NCBI RefSeq assembly: GCF_014898055.3 | Contig: NW_026555331.1 | Coordinates: forward strand, 98,788,684-98,852,683 | DNA from: Talpa occidentalis | Lineage: Eukaryota; Chordata; Mammalia; Eulipotyphla; Talpidae | Length of the DNA: 64,000 nt | Direction: 5' to 3' | Part shown: positions 35,543 through 46,964 of the stretch, one piece after another | Layout: each line of letters begins with the position of its first letter | Numbering within the stretch: position 1 is the stretch's first letter | Program-made: the position numbers and the translations under genes | The notes under the pieces: model-generated | The model's input: only the letters and a program-made list of their open reading frames with translations | What the model was told of the DNA's origin: nothing | The model's database searches: none

Positions 35543-35811
35543 TTTTTTTTTTAATTTATTTTTATTTATACAAGAACTAGGGTACAGGCCAGAGGCACAG
35601 GAGGGTGAGAGGATTCACCAGAGACAGAGTGGGGAGCAAAACAGACAGACAGACCGAAGACACTGCTGAGGGTAGCAGCAGGCAAGGCAGGAGAGGTCTG
35701 TCACGCAATGTGGTTATCTCTCTGCCTGGCCGGGAATCAAACCCGTACTGCAGAGGCCGCGGACAGCTTCACAGAGCTGTGCTCAATCTGCTGCGCCACC
35801 TGGGAGGCCCA
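35543..35811 (-). mobile_element. tRNA-derived SINE, intermediate subfamily (antisense)
   Basis: Poly(T) then the tail complement ATACAAGAACTAGGGTACAG; the head complement ends CGCCACCTGGGAGGCCC. Approximate TSD GTTTCTACTT (35533-35542) versus GTTTTCTACTT (35812-35822). The box B complement GGGAATCAAACCC is mutated. Confidence 0.85.
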
Positions 35812-35824
35812 GTTTTCTACTTCT

Positions 35825-35895
35825 GACTTAGGACACATCTCTTAACCTCTGAGTTCCAGAGTTGTGAAGATTGAATGAGATAAAATACCTTTTAC
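35825..35895 (+). repeat. MIR SINE fragment (sense)
   Basis: CATCTCTTAACCTCTGAGTT followed by TGTGAAGATTGAATGAGATA matches MIR in sense order with the core region lost. Confidence 0.45.
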
Positions 35896-36013
35896 TCCCC
35901 TTTTTAAAGCTCAGGTCTTTTTACATCAAAACCACCTTTCTTTCTACTCTACAGTACTACTGTTAACCCAAAATGTTGTTTCCAGAATACTGCAGATCAA
36001 AAATGCTGCCTGT

Positions 36014-36273
36014 CAGCAGTTGAGCGCTGGGCTGCGAAGCTGCCCGCAGCCTCTGCAGTGGCCATTCGATCCCCAGACGCCGGTGAGGGTACCACATGGC
36101 GCGCAGGCCTCTCCTGCCATGCCCACTGCTCCCCTCAGCAGTGTACTTCGTCAGTCTGCCTGTTCTGTTCCCCACTCTGGCTCTGGTGAATTCTCTCACC
36201 CTCCCGCGCTTCTAACTGTACCCAGTGCTTGTATAAATAAATAAATAAATCTTAAAAAAAAAAAAGCATAATA
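36014..36273 (+). mobile_element. 5'-truncated SINE, subfamily A
   Basis: Begins at CAGCAGTTGAGCGCTGGGCT, lacking about the first 17 bases of the head, so half of box A is gone. Box B is TTCGATCCCC. The tail is (AAAT)n, TCTT and poly(A) with an extra GCATAAT before a second A-run. TSD ATGCTGCCTGTC-like at about 36002-36014 and AAGCTGCCTGTC at about 36280-36291. Confidence 0.85.
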
Positions 36274-36291
36274 AAAAAAAAAGCTGCCTGT

Positions 36292-37345
36292 CTTCTTAAA
36301 CTTCTGTACATTAAACCAGTTATTCATTTCCTTCATGATTAATCTTCTACTCATCACTAGTTGAATTTTCCACTGGCATCAGATTGTTTTGGCATTTCAA
36401 ACCTTTTTTGGGCAATATTGCCATTTGTTTGGAGAAAATAGAATGTGGATAGAAATTCAATGCTTCATAAAACAATGTATAAAGCATCATGTTCCAGGTA
36501 GAAGGAATTCACTTGAGCTTTATCACAGGGACACATTGCCTTTCTAGTTCCTTTTGAATGACTTAGCAGTTAGCTTGAGTCATCCTGACCTGACGAATTT
36601 TTACTCTGGCTTCAAAGGGAAATAAATTACCTCCTACTACTGGACATATTTCAGGAAAAGTGCCTTACAAGAGACTAAAGAGTATGTTCTCTACATTCAG
36701 AAATAGCAGTACTATAAAAGAGTACAGGGAAAAAATGTAAAAATCTGGAAATTTATACTTCAATATTCATGTATATACATCCTTGATATGGATTCAGGTT
36801 GATGAAATACACAAAAAAAAAATCCTCCCATCTATTAAATTCTTACATTCTATGGACTTTTCATCTTACATTTAAATTTATATTTAACTTAAATGGCTTT
36901 CTAATGGAAACCAAATGGTAGCAAATGTTACAAAAGGATAGATTGGTATAGTCATTAAAATATTATTGAAGGAATATGAAATACTTATTTGAAATGACTC
37001 CTGGCATAGCCAGAAGGTCTTCAACATTTCGGTAAATTTATAGCTGTGATTCTTGTTTCCAAATTTAGATTTCATTAGTACCATCAGAAAATATAAGAAC
37101 AGTAGCTACAGTATAGGTTTATAATATAGTTAGGATTTATTTTGTCATCTTTCACTTACAGTTCTATTGTAAAAAAAAACATACATATTCAGAAACAAGG
37201 GTGAGAGCGAATAACATTTACTAGTATTTTCTTTTATATATTTTTTTAAAGATATAGCCTATTGTTAGGAATCAATTCATAGTGCTTATTTATCCAAAAC
37301 TAAATCAAAACCCTAGCTCTGCTGTTTCTAAGATATTGATGATAA
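36292..37345. other. No recognised feature
   Basis: About 1 kb of unique-looking sequence without a supported gene; the minus-strand frame 36884-37084 shows no motif. Confidence 0.4.
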
Positions 37346-37358
37346 TACTCAACTTCTC

Positions 37359-37585
37359 GGGCCTCCCCGGTGGCGCAGCAGTTGAGCACTGGGTTGCGAA
37401 GCTGCCCGCAGCCTCTGCAGCGCCGGTTCGATCCCCAGGCCGCGGGGCGAGGGTCCCACATGGCGCGAAGACCTCTCGCCTGTTCTGTTCCCTGCTCTGG
37501 CTCTGGTGAATTCTCTCACCCTCCTGCACTTCTGACTGTACCCAGTGCTTGTATTAATAAATAAATAAATCTTTAAAAAAAAAAA
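37359..37585 (+). mobile_element. SINE subfamily A with internal deletion
   Basis: Complete head (GTGGCGCAGCAGTTGAGC, box B GGTTCGATCCCC) but about 40 bases of the body are missing. ACCTCTC joins straight to GCCTGTTCTGTTCC, so the CTCAGCAGTGTACTTC motif found in other copies is absent. TSD TCAACTTCTC-like (37349-37358) versus CCAACTTATC (about 37586). Confidence 0.85.
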
Positions 37586-37589
37586 CCAA

Positions 37590-37739
37590 CTTATCATACC
37601 CTCCATTTTCTTAAGTGTGATATAGAAATAACATCATTTCTCTCAGAGTTACTGTGAGGATTAAATTAAGCAATTTAAGGGCAATTCTGGGACATAATAG
37701 GCACTCAAACAAGAATTTTAATGCTATGAATACTTTTTA
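37590..37739 (+). repeat. MIR SINE (sense), interrupted at its 3' end
   Basis: CCTCCATTTTCTTAAGTGTG, then GAGTTACTGTGAGGATTAAA, then TAATAGGCACTCAAACAAG in the correct MIR order. This is the best-preserved MIR here. A younger SINE enters at 37740. Confidence 0.75.
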
Positions 37740-38019
37740 TTTAAATGGTTTTTTTTTTAAAGATTTTATTTATTTATACATACAAGAACTGGGGTACAGG
37801 CCAGAGTTGTGGAGGGGTGAGAGGGTTCACCAGAGACAGAGTGGGGAACAGAACAGGCAGATCGACTGAAGTACACTGCTGAGGGGAGCAGCGGGCGAGA
37901 CAGGAGAGGTCTGCTACGCCATGTGGATTGCTCCCTGGCCGGGGATCGAACGCGTGCTGCAGTGGCTACGGAGAGCTTCATAGGTTATGTCTTAACCCCT
38001 TGCACCACCACGGAGGCCC
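37740..38019 (-). mobile_element. tRNA-derived SINE, subfamily B (antisense), inside MIR
   Basis: Antisense full copy with 17-bp perfect TSD GCTATGAATACTTTTTA at 37723-37739 and 38020-38036. Head complement CACCACCACGGAGGCCC; box B complement GGGGATCGAACGCG. The perfect TSD shows that subfamily B includes fairly recent insertions. Confidence 0.9.
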
Positions 38020-38036
38020 GCTATGAATACTTTTTA

Positions 38037-39450
38037 AAGTAAATAACAATAACTATCAAAAAGAACAAAAAGAAAGACAGGGCATCTTCATAGGAAATAT
38101 AGTTGTCTGAGTCACAGAATCATAAAAATTTAGTTGTCACGGGAAACCGAGGAAGTCAAGATGTTTCCATTTCTTTAGAACCAAATTTTTGAACATTTGC
38201 TGTTTTGAGATTGAGTTCATCACATTTATATTTGGTATTAATGAATTTATTATTGTTTCTTACTATAACTGTTATGTCTGAAGCGTTCTCTTGAATTTAT
38301 CTCTAAAAGAATACCAACTGCTTTATTAATATAGAGGTCTTCAGATTTGGAAATATATATAATATAGGCTACTGTACAGTGGTAGTTAAGATTTAAAAGT
38401 ACATCATAATAAATTCAGGAAAACTTTTTCAAAATATTAATTCTGTATAGGCAAAATTACTGAAGTCAAAAAATATGCAACAGTTTGGAGTTTAATTGCA
38501 ACTGGAAAACTATCCTTTGGAAAGTGTATGTGAATGGAAATATTTATGAGTTGGCAGGGAGAGCTGGAACATTACATTTGCTATGGAATAATATTAACTG
38601 TTACTTTGTTTTATAAACTAGGTTTTATCTGATGACTTTATGGGAGCACTGGACAAGTCTATACATTTACTCTACGTGCTCAGATTGCTATTTTAGTTTT
38701 CAATTACAGATAAGCTTAAAAAAGTTTTAATAAACTTTTTATAGAAAAATGATCAAATGAAATAAACTAGGAACATTTTCTATATAAAAAAGCAATGTAA
38801 TATTTACATGTTCTGTTGTTTCATGTATCATCAATATTGCACCAGATTTTATTTAAGGAAAAGATATTGCCTCAAGAATTTCTATGTTTTGGACCATAAA
38901 CAAACAAAAAATTCAAAAGTAAATAAAGACCAAACCAAAGAAGAGTATGAAATAATAAAAGTCAAAACCATGACTATGTGTTATATGGAAAAAGAAACTA
39001 TGTAAGTTTTCAGCTCATTCTGTTTATAGTCAAAGTTTGTCAAAGCAGAGTATAGTATTTTCTACAAAAGACTGAGAATCACCAAGTTTATTCTTAGGAA
39101 TTAAAACAGGTACACTTTGAAAAGAGTATTAATGCTATATATCTACCTGTGAATGCATACCTCAAAAATATTAAGATTTAGCAACATATCTTATGAATAT
39201 GTCATTGGTCTATAAAACCTACATATGCAAAGATGTTCAAGTATTAAAATTTTTTAAAATTTAAAATCTAAATTTGCCCATTAAAGAAGTGATTAATGAA
39301 ATATATTCAAAGAGGATAATTCTATAGTCATTGCAAAATGATGTAGAAAAGATAATGACATGGAGAAATGGACATTTTCTTTTAAGTGAAAGAATAAATA
39401 ATGTCATCCTATTTATGTTTTAAAAATTATACTTTTGTACTTGAAAACTG
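38037..39450. other. No recognised feature
   Basis: AT-rich, without a supported gene or repeat. The small frame at 38808-39005 lacks coding character. Confidence 0.4.
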
Positions 39451-39454
39451 ATTT

Positions 39455-40190
39455 ATGGGGACTACACCTGAGGGTAGTAATCAAATATTGTACAAGTTGA
39501 ACAACAATCTAAGAAGATAAAACAGTTTAATCAATAAAAAAGATTAATAATGAAAGTTGACTACCAAAAAAAAAAAAGAAAAAAAACTCATTGAAGTAAA
39601 CATCAAATTTGCAGTTGCCGGCAGACAAAGAGGGATGAGAAGTAGGGAGACTGGATAATAGTGGTAAAAGGGTACAAACTTACAGTTACAAAATAAATAA
39701 GTTCTGGGGATGCACTGCACAGTATGATGACTACAGTTAACAACACTGTATTCTATATTTGAAGGTTGCTAAGAGATCTTTAAAGTTCTTATTACAAGAA
39801 AAATATCTTTATGTGAGGTTACAGACTAAACCTATTGTGATTTTTTTTTTAAGATTTATTTATTTATTTATACAAGCACTGGGTACAGTCAGAAGCATGG
39901 GAGGGTGAGAGAATTCACCAGAGCCAGAGGGGAGAGCAGAACAGGCACACTGATGAAGTACACTGCTGAGGGGAGCAGCGGACGGCAGGAGAGGTCTGCA
40001 TGCCATGTGGGACCCTCGCCCAGCGGCCAGGGATCAAACTGGTGCTGCAGAGGCTGCAGGCAGCTTCACAGCCCAGTGCTCAACCGCTGCACCACCAGGG
40101 TGATTATTTTGTAATAAATACATATATCAAATCATTAAGATGTATACTTTAAACTTACTGTTCTAGATCAATCATATCTGGAAAAATAAA
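39455..40190 (+). mobile_element. L1 3' UTR remnants (two pieces), split by a SINE
   Basis: 39455-39560 has GGGGACTACACCTGAGGGTA, an L1 3' UTR element also seen at 31296. From 39580 an older L1 3' UTR follows: GATGACTACAGTTAACAACA near 39728, and then, past the SINE, TCAAATCATTAAGATGTATA near 40127. No coding part remains. Confidence 0.6.
39841..40100 (-). mobile_element. tRNA-derived SINE, subfamily A (antisense)
   Basis: Tail complement AAGATTTATTTATTTATTTA, then CAAGCACTGGGTACAGTC; the head complement ends GCACCACCAGGG, so the last few head bases (GGCCTCC side) are missing. The approximate TSD TGATTTTTTT / TGATTATTTT merges with the T-run. Confidence 0.85.
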
Positions 40191-40615
40191 ACATCACCTT
40201 AAATTGTAAGGAAAACCCAAGGCCTAAATTTAAATTCTAACCTTCAAAGCAAAATTTTAGTTTCTGATTCGAGTGCCTTTAGAGTCCATGTTATAAGAAG
40301 ATGAGGCTAGATATTGCTAGGGAATGTCCTTGCTTATGTGCCCCAAACCTGTAAGTATCCTTTTAATATTACTACAGCTACAGTAGGAAATAACTACATA
40401 ATCCATTTTAAATCTTTATCTCCAGATTAAAATAATATGAATTCAATTAAATTTTCTTCATAAGCTGACAAGAGGTTTTTTAAATATCTCTGAGTTTCTT
40501 CAATTCTTCTGAAAATAAGATGCCCAGAATTGAACTACATTCAGTAATACAAGGATTTCATACCTATCAATTTTATGATAATTAACCTCAAATTATGAAT
40601 AGACAACACCTTTTA
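40191..40615. other. No recognised feature
   Basis: Unique-looking AT-rich sequence. Confidence 0.4.
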
Positions 40616-40631
40616 GAACAAGAGTACTGTA

Positions 40632-40939
40632 GGGCCTCCCCAGTGGCGCAGCGGTTGAGCGCTGGGTTGCGAAGCTGCCTGCAGCCTCTGCAGCGCAGTT
40701 TCGATCCCCGGCCACCGTTGAGGGTCCCACATGGCACGCAGACCTCTCCTGCCGCCCGCTGCTCCTCTCAGCAGTGTACTTTGTCTGTCTGCCTGTTCTG
40801 CTCTCTCCTCTGTCGCTGGTGAATTCTCTCACCCTCCCGCACATCTGACTGTACCTAGTGGTTGTATAAATAAATAAATAAAATCTTAAAAAAAAAAAAA
40901 TGGGGTATATAAAAATTATTTAAAAAAAAAAAAAAAAAA
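40632..40939 (+). mobile_element. SINE subfamily A with 17-bp TSD and double A-tail
   Basis: Head GTGGCGCAGCGGTTGAGCGC, box B mutated to TTTCGATCCCC. TSD GAACAAGAGTACTGTAG is perfect at 40616-40632 and 40940-40956. The tail is (AAAT)n, TCTT, A13, then TGGGGTATATAAAAATTATT, then a second run of about 18 A. The spacer is absent from other copies and suggests read-through into source-locus flank. Confidence 0.9.
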
Positions 40940-40959
40940 GAACAAGAGTACTGTAGTTA

Positions 40960-42085
40960 CAAAGATAAAATCGAATAAATAAGTCACATTATAATTTCAA
41001 CTAATAATAACTACTGCTATTTATTAAGTTAGTAATATTAAGGACTTAGTTTAATTTCATTATACTTGTGATGAAAGTATAGCCTACAGCTGGGAAGAAG
41101 TTTTCCCACTGGCTTCCAAGATATTCCCAGCTTTGCAGAAAGCTCCATCATCTCTTGGCAACACCCAAGGGTTAGAAGTTCAAGTACTTACTCCTGGTTT
41201 TACAGGGGTCTTTCCTTGCACTTCTTATGTGACATTATTCACAGTTCATCTCAATAGATTGCAGGGTACAAAATATATTTCACCAAGATATAGGCTGGTT
41301 ATTCAATTTACCTTAGAATAGGTTAACATATAGATCCGGGTTTTACATCTATCTCTAATTCTACTTCTTAGTTCACTCTATGTGACATATGAGTACTTTA
41401 TATATATTAGTACTTTACCACACACCTAATCAGACAATGACTGATTTCAGATACTCCACTAGGTGGCAGAGGTGTTTACGAGGAGGTAAGATGAACACTA
41501 TCCAAGACAAATAGTTTAGCAAGCAGGAAATGAAAGAGAGCCTGATAAAAGAAATATATGCAATTTACAAATTACATAATACATATATATTAAATTGTGA
41601 ACCCATACATATACACACAGAAATTCTAATTTTAAACAAGATATAAAAGTCCACCACATATAGCAAAGTTACCTCATTCAGCCAATACTTATTTTTTAAG
41701 TAATACTTTTAAATGAATTTGCCTCATTTTTGTTTCATTCTTATAGGAGATTAGACTTTAAAGGTAATTCTAGATTACTGGTGCTCTACTAACACAAGTC
41801 ATTTATTTCCAGTCTGTATACTTACAAGCTCTGGATCTCTTCCTGTCATCTTCTGTCTGCTACCTGTCAAAGCTTGTTATTTAACTGGAGTTAATAAATG
41901 TCTTTTAGCCATGCAATTCAATTCTGGCATTGTATTTAATGGTCACAGTTTCAGTTTTCTTTCTGTAGTCTTTGTTTAAAGCACTTCTTGGCTTATCTAC
42001 AACATCACCTTTATATATGTCCTATATGACAAAAAGAAATAGAAACAGGGCTTGGTTGGAAATAACAGATCTTTAAACAAAAACA
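40960..42085. other. No recognised gene
   Basis: Part of 40985-41080 may be a degenerate MIR. The patch at 41090-41330 has a more even composition and an open frame (41133-41321), but no motif or splice pair convinces me. Confidence 0.4.
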
Positions 42086-42089
42086 CAGA

Positions 42090-42230
42090 TTTGATTTCTG
42101 ATTTTGCCATTACCTGTATACCTATTTTGGAAAAATTTCCCGACATCTCCAAATCTTGGCTTCCTTGACTGTAAAAGAGGAATAGCTAAATGCCAGGGGC
42201 ATTTGAGGATCAAATGAGAGTATCATTTGG

Positions 42231-42232
<2 letters not shown>
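42090..42232 (+). repeat. MIR SINE (sense)
   Basis: TTGCCATTACCTGTATACCT, CAAATCTTGGCTTCCTTGAC, TGTAAAAGAGGAATAGCTAA and GAGGATCAAATGAGAGTAT follow MIR order. A SINE abuts its 3' end. Confidence 0.65.
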
Positions 42233-42268
<36 letters not shown>

Positions 42269-42536
42269 TTTTCAAAGATTTATTTTATTCATAAGTACAA
42301 GAACCGAGGTACAGGCCAGAGGTGTGGGGGTGTGAGAGGATTCACCAGAGACAGAGCGGAGAACAGAACAGGCAGACTGACTGAAATACACTGCTGAAGG
42401 GAGCAGCGGGCGAGACAAGAGAGGTCTCCTGCGCCATGGGGGTATCTCCCTGGCTGGCCAGGATTGAACCCGTGCTGCAAAGGCTGCGGACAGCTTTATA
42501 GCACTGCACTCAACTGCCTCCACCACCAGGGAGGCC
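42233..42536 (-). mobile_element. tRNA-derived SINE, intermediate subfamily (antisense), long (TTTA)n tail
   Basis: Begins with a (TTTA)n run to about 42272, then the body complement and head complement CCACCACCAGGGAGGCCC. Flanking TTTGGAAAT-like (42226-42234) and CTGGAAATCAT (from 42537) indicate a short TSD. The head carries small changes near AACTGCCTCC. Confidence 0.85.
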
Positions 42537-42544
42537 CTGGAAAT

Positions 42545-43200
42545 CATTTTAAATTATTATGCAAATATAAACTATTACATGTATGTGGACGCTCATAAAT
42601 ATATATGCAAATGTTACCATTTAAAAGTAACAGATCAAATTTGAAAGAAACATACTACTCAGGAATACAATATTACAAACTTAGAAGGACTGCTAGTTCT
42701 GAGGGTCCAAACTGAAAGTTCCTAGAGTACTAACACCTGCATTAGTGGCAGGATATCAACTTCTGAATAGATTTTATGAGCTCTGGCAGGATATTAGAAA
42801 GGACATGATGTATCTAGAAATAGAATTTATTAATAGAATGTGTACTACAAAGGTTTCCCTTGACACTAATGTAGTGGTACATGCTCTACAACTTGGGATC
42901 TAAATACACTGTTTTGGATTCTTGTCATCTCGATTGAACCCTAGAAAATACACATTTAATGGGATGGTTCTCTATTGCACACCTTTTTTTTTTGAAATCT
43001 ACACATTAAACTTAGAGTGTAAATGAAGTTATTTAAAATCTGTTCATTTAAAATGTATATAAGACTCAATCTGAGGTGGTGGGGGGAAGCAAATATTGAT
43101 TAAAAATGATAAATAAAAAAATAAATAATAAACCCATAAAAATACAATGTATATATGTTCTTAATGTATGTTTTTAATGAAAAAGAAATGGGGTATTCTA
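42545..43200. other. No recognised feature
   Basis: AT-rich, without a supported gene. Confidence 0.4.
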
Positions 43201-43204
43201 AGTC

Positions 43205-43365
43205 CTTGCTACTTGTAGTAGTCCAACAGTACCAGTATCACTTTGTACTTTGTTAGAAATGCAGAATCTTAGGCTCCAACCTGACCCACTAATTCAGAAT
43301 CTGCATTTTAATAAAGGTCCCCGATTACTTGTATATACTTCCAAGTTTAAGACGCAATAGTCTTA
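43205..43365 (-). repeat. MER5A-like hAT non-autonomous element (antisense)
   Basis: ACTTTGTTAGAAATGCAGAA, AATCTTAGGCTCCAACCTGA and CTAATTCAGAATCTGCATTT match MER5A in reverse orientation. Ends are degraded. Confidence 0.7.
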
Positions 43366-43684
43366 ATCATCTACTATTATATTTAGTTCAATTTCAACAT
43401 TTGACATATCCAAGAATATGACTTTCTATAAAATCCATTATAGATTAAGAGGTTTCTCCTTTTAACATTTATGCATTTTTTAACCCCCGTGGAACATACC
43501 ATGTGAGGTTATTTGTGATTGATTCTCCATTGCCTCATGAAGCTTCTGTTCTCTCCTGCTTCATTTTATTTCCTCTCAATCATTCTATAACCCATTTATA
43601 AAATTCCTAATTCTACAGGATCTGCCAATACGGATAAATAATAGAAAATATATCCTGAGTAGTCTGGGCTTTGCTTATGGATAT
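43366..43684. other. No recognised feature
   Basis: AT-rich unique-looking sequence. Confidence 0.4.
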
Positions 43685-43700
43685 AAAGATGGAAACTCTG

Positions 43701-43957
43701 GGACCTCCCCAGTGGTGCAGTGGGTTGAGCACAGTGCTGTGAAGCTGTCCATGGTCTCTGAGTGCGGTTTCGATTTCCGGCTGGCCAGAGAGATACCCAC
43801 ATGGCAAGGCAGACCTCGCCTGTCTCACCCGGCTCCCCTCAGCAGTGTATTTCAGTCTGTCTGCCTGTTCTGCTGCCTGCTCTGGTGAGTTCTCTCACCC
43901 TCCCGTGCCTCTTACCTGTACCCCAGTTCTTGTATAAATAAAAATAAATCTTTAAAA
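43701..43957 (+). mobile_element. tRNA-derived SINE, intermediate subfamily
   Basis: GGGACCTCCCCAGTGGTGCA head with GGGTTGAGCACAGTGCTGTG, box B GGTTTCGATTTCC (mutated). The body has CTCCCCTCAGCAGTGTATTT and the end TACCCCAGTTCTTGTATAAA. TSD AAAGATGGAAACTCTG (43685-43700) versus AAAGATGAAAACTGTA (from about 43961), two or three differences. Confidence 0.85.
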
Positions 43958-43974
43958 AAAAAAGATGAAAACTG

Positions 43975-44635
43975 TATTTAAAAGAAGAATGAGATAAGGA
44001 GTACAAGGAGAAACAGTTCCACAAACAAAAGAAAAACGGTTGCTCAGAGAACACAGGAGGCTATAGAATAGAACAATAGCTTCCAACACTCAGAACAAGG
44101 TTTGGGGTGACCAAGTGTAAGGAAATAGTCACAGAGCTAGGAGCAAAACTGAACACTGAAGATTAAACTCAGGATTAAATACTGAGGATTAAACTCATAG
44201 CACAAAGTCGGTTTTTCGGGATTTCTTGCAACATAAGAGTACAGTACCAGTAATAGGCATAATTAATGCTTCATTTTTAGAAATAAGTCATATTCAGAGT
44301 GACAATTTTTTAAATCCCTTAAGAAGATAAAAAACACTCAGAACCATATTGCTGAAAACATAACCAATAAGATACCATGACAACCAAAATACCACAACAT
44401 TATTGAAGTTCCACAATTTGACTTCAAAATATTTGCCACTGGGAAATACAAAGCAGCTTGGATTCTGAAGCTTTCAATTGCAAAAAGGAAAAATAAATCG
44501 GTCTTTTAAATTACAGCTTAGTATAAATAAAGGAGCTGACTAAAGACTATATAATGCCTAACTATAAGTTCGCTATAATGAAGAGATCTTCTAAGTCTTA
44601 TAAAGAATTCTACTATTTGAAGTCATAGATTATAG
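43975..44635. other. No recognised feature
   Basis: AT-rich; a small duplication of AGGATTAAA-type sequence occurs near 44160-44195. No gene. Confidence 0.4.
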
Positions 44636-44639
44636 TGTA

Positions 44640-44745
44640 AAATTAAACAGGTTACTTAACTTTAAGTTATTTCAGTGTGCTGAGCCTCATTTTTTACCAT
44701 TTGTTTAACAATGATTACTAACCCTCATCATGCCTGGCTTAATTC
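44640..44745 (+). repeat. MIR SINE fragment (sense)
   Basis: GGTTACTTAACTTTAAGTTA, GCTGAGCCTCATTTTTTACC and AATGATTACTAACCCTCATC are in MIR order, diverged. Confidence 0.55.
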
Positions 44746-44997
44746 ATAGATGCTAGTGACACAAAAATCCTATTTTCTGACCTATAGTCTGACAGGGATT
44801 TTTTTTTCTGATTTTTTAAAGTCATGTAAAGGCATACACTTAAATGTATTTATTGAAACATGAAATAAATTATCTTTAAGAACAAAATTACATAATATAA
44901 AGACAAAGAAAAACTACTTTAATAATTAAAGTAGTTTGATGCAAAACCGAGAAAAAGTGGTTGCTATCATTACATATAATAAGAAATTAATATGAGG

Positions 44998-45265
44998 GGT
45001 TTTTTTTAAAGATGTATTTATTTATTTATACAAGCGCTGGGTACAGTCAGAAGCGTGGGAGGGTGAGAGAATCCACCAGAGCCAGAGCAGAGAGCAGAGC
45101 AGGCAGACTGACAAAGTACACTGCTGACGGGAGCAGCGGGCGGCAGGAGAGGTCTGCGCTCCATGTGGGACCCTCACCCGGCGGCCCGGGATCAAACCGG
45201 TGGTGCAGAGGCTGCAGGCAGCTTCGCAGACCAGTGCTCAACCGCTGCGCCACCAGGGGAGGCCC
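44998..45265 (-). mobile_element. tRNA-derived SINE, subfamily A (antisense)
   Basis: Tail complement then the full body; the head complement ends CTGCGCCACCAGGGGAGGCC. TSD TAATATGAGG at 44988-44997 and 45266-45275, perfect. The box B complement GGGATCAAACCGG has one change. Confidence 0.9.
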
Positions 45266-45289
45266 TAATATGAGGTTTTTATATTTCAT

Positions 45290-45734
45290 TTTTTATTAAG
45301 ATTTTTTTGAGTACTCACAAGGGTATGGCATGTTTAAGATAGGCCACTTAATTACTCCTTAAAATTATAATTTTGTATGGCAAAATTTGATTTACACATT
45401 CACATAATTGATTTCTTATTAGAAGAAAGAAACTAAAAATAAATAAAATCCACACCTTCCCTGCAGCAGAGTTGAAGAGGAATTCTCCAGGATTGCTTGT
45501 TTTCAGTCCTAACAGAAAGGAAGACTCAGATAATCTATTTCCTACAGTTACTATCACAGTTACAATGGAAGTCTCTCACCCTCCTTGTTTTCAGTCGTCC
45601 TACAAAGTCATAGACATGCTTTCACATTATTTTAAAAATACAAAAATAAAATATACAGATTAAATAATGGAGTATGGCTCTTGGGTAACAATAAACACAT
45701 ATTTGTTTTTGCTTGAGTCTTAATTTGCAGGCAC
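45290..45734. other. No recognised feature
   Basis: AT-rich, without a supported gene. The frame 45472-45663 has no motif. Confidence 0.4.
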
Positions 45735-46140
45735 ATCTTCTTTGTTCTGAAATAATTTCAAACCTATAGATACGTTGCAAGAATAATACAAAGTACTTTT
45801 GTACTCTTTAGCCAGATTCATCAGTCACTCACTTTTTGTCTCATTTGCCTTATCTTTCTCTACATATGTGTTATGTGTATATCATATATGTAAAACTTTT
45901 TCTTGGATCATTTGAGAGCAAGCTATAGACATTGCATCTTATTACCCCTTTAATACTTCAGTGTGCATATCTTGAAAAAAGGATATTCTCTTATACAGCT
46001 CCAATATGACAGACAATTTTAGGAAATTTAACATTGAAATTGTTTTCTAATCCACAGTCCATATTCAAATTCACCAATTATTCAACCACATCAACTACAC
46101 AAATAAACAAATTCCTCTTTAAGGAACAATGGACTATAAC
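45735..46140 (-). repeat. Old L1-associated noncoding sequence
   Basis: Blocks such as GAAATAATTTCAAACCTATA, ACATTGCATCTTATTACCCC, CAATGGACTATAAC and a CACAGTCCATATTCAAATTC stretch resemble old L1 noncoding ends; 22425-22745 is related. Exact family and strand are uncertain. Confidence 0.4.
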
Positions 46141-46149
46141 AAGTCACAA

Positions 46150-46735
46150 AAAAAAAAGTCATTTCTTAGTGTGCACTAAGTACCAACATGGATATATAAC
46201 GAATTTATTAAACACACTTAACAGAATGTCTGTGACTGTTCCTGTAGAAAACGAATTCTTGAACTACAGTAACACACTTAGCTATCTACTAGATGTAAGC
46301 ATTTATATTTTCACATTCCTTATTTCAGGAACTCTGAAAATGTTTTTCCTTGTTGACCACTCTTAAAATTTTTAAAAAACTCTGACTTTAGGAGGAAGTG
46401 AACTGGTTGGATGAATTGTGCAAAGAAGGTAAAGACTGGGTTTCATAAATCACAGAGGAATATATATTTAATGAATTCTTTTATTATATGGCAATCAGGG
46501 AAGAAAAGTGAAAAGGTCCTACTTCTCTTGGAGTCTCATTTAGTCTCACTAAATGTTTAGAATATATAGGATTCTGATCTCATGAATTCAGCTGCTTGTC
46601 TATTTTTCAAAAATTTTTAACAGTGTAAAGATCTGTTAGTAGCATAGCAAAGACTAAAGAACAAGTTTTTTCTCAAAGTTTGACCACAGTACTTGGGGAA
46701 GCTTTCTTAGGGTTTAACCTAAAACCAAACCTTTA
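46150..46735. other. No recognised feature
   Basis: AT-rich, no supported gene. Confidence 0.4.
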
Positions 46736-46739
46736 GGCC

Positions 46740-46961
46740 ATGACAGTTTGCAATGAAATCACCAATAATTCAGTCAATAAAAAACTGCTGGAAGCAATCT
46801 ATTTGGAAAACCACAGTATTCTTTGCATGACAGAACAGACTGTTCAGGAAACTTTGGAAGATTTCCCAAGAGATAAAAGTACTAATGTTAAGGCTAATCC
46901 CAGGACAAGGGTACAAAATGCAGACATCATGGCAACGTCTCTAAACAGAGAAGACTGGTGA
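46740..46961 (+). other. Unexplained 73-residue open frame
   Basis: An ATG-started frame with mixed, fairly polar composition (contains ETLEDFPRDKST, then ANPRTRVQNAD). It lies outside every repeat I recognise, and its amino-acid composition is less AT-biased than the surrounding chance frames. Immediately upstream is AACCTTTAG, a possible weak splice acceptor. There is no convincing donor, promoter or conserved motif, and 73 residues is within chance. It could be an exon remnant, an old pseudogene, or nothing. Confidence 0.2.
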
Positions 46962-46964
46962 AAC

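Noticed and set aside
42233..42275. CRISPR-like or satellite array
   Set aside because: It is a (TTTA)n SINE tail. No repeat-spacer pattern exists anywhere in the window.
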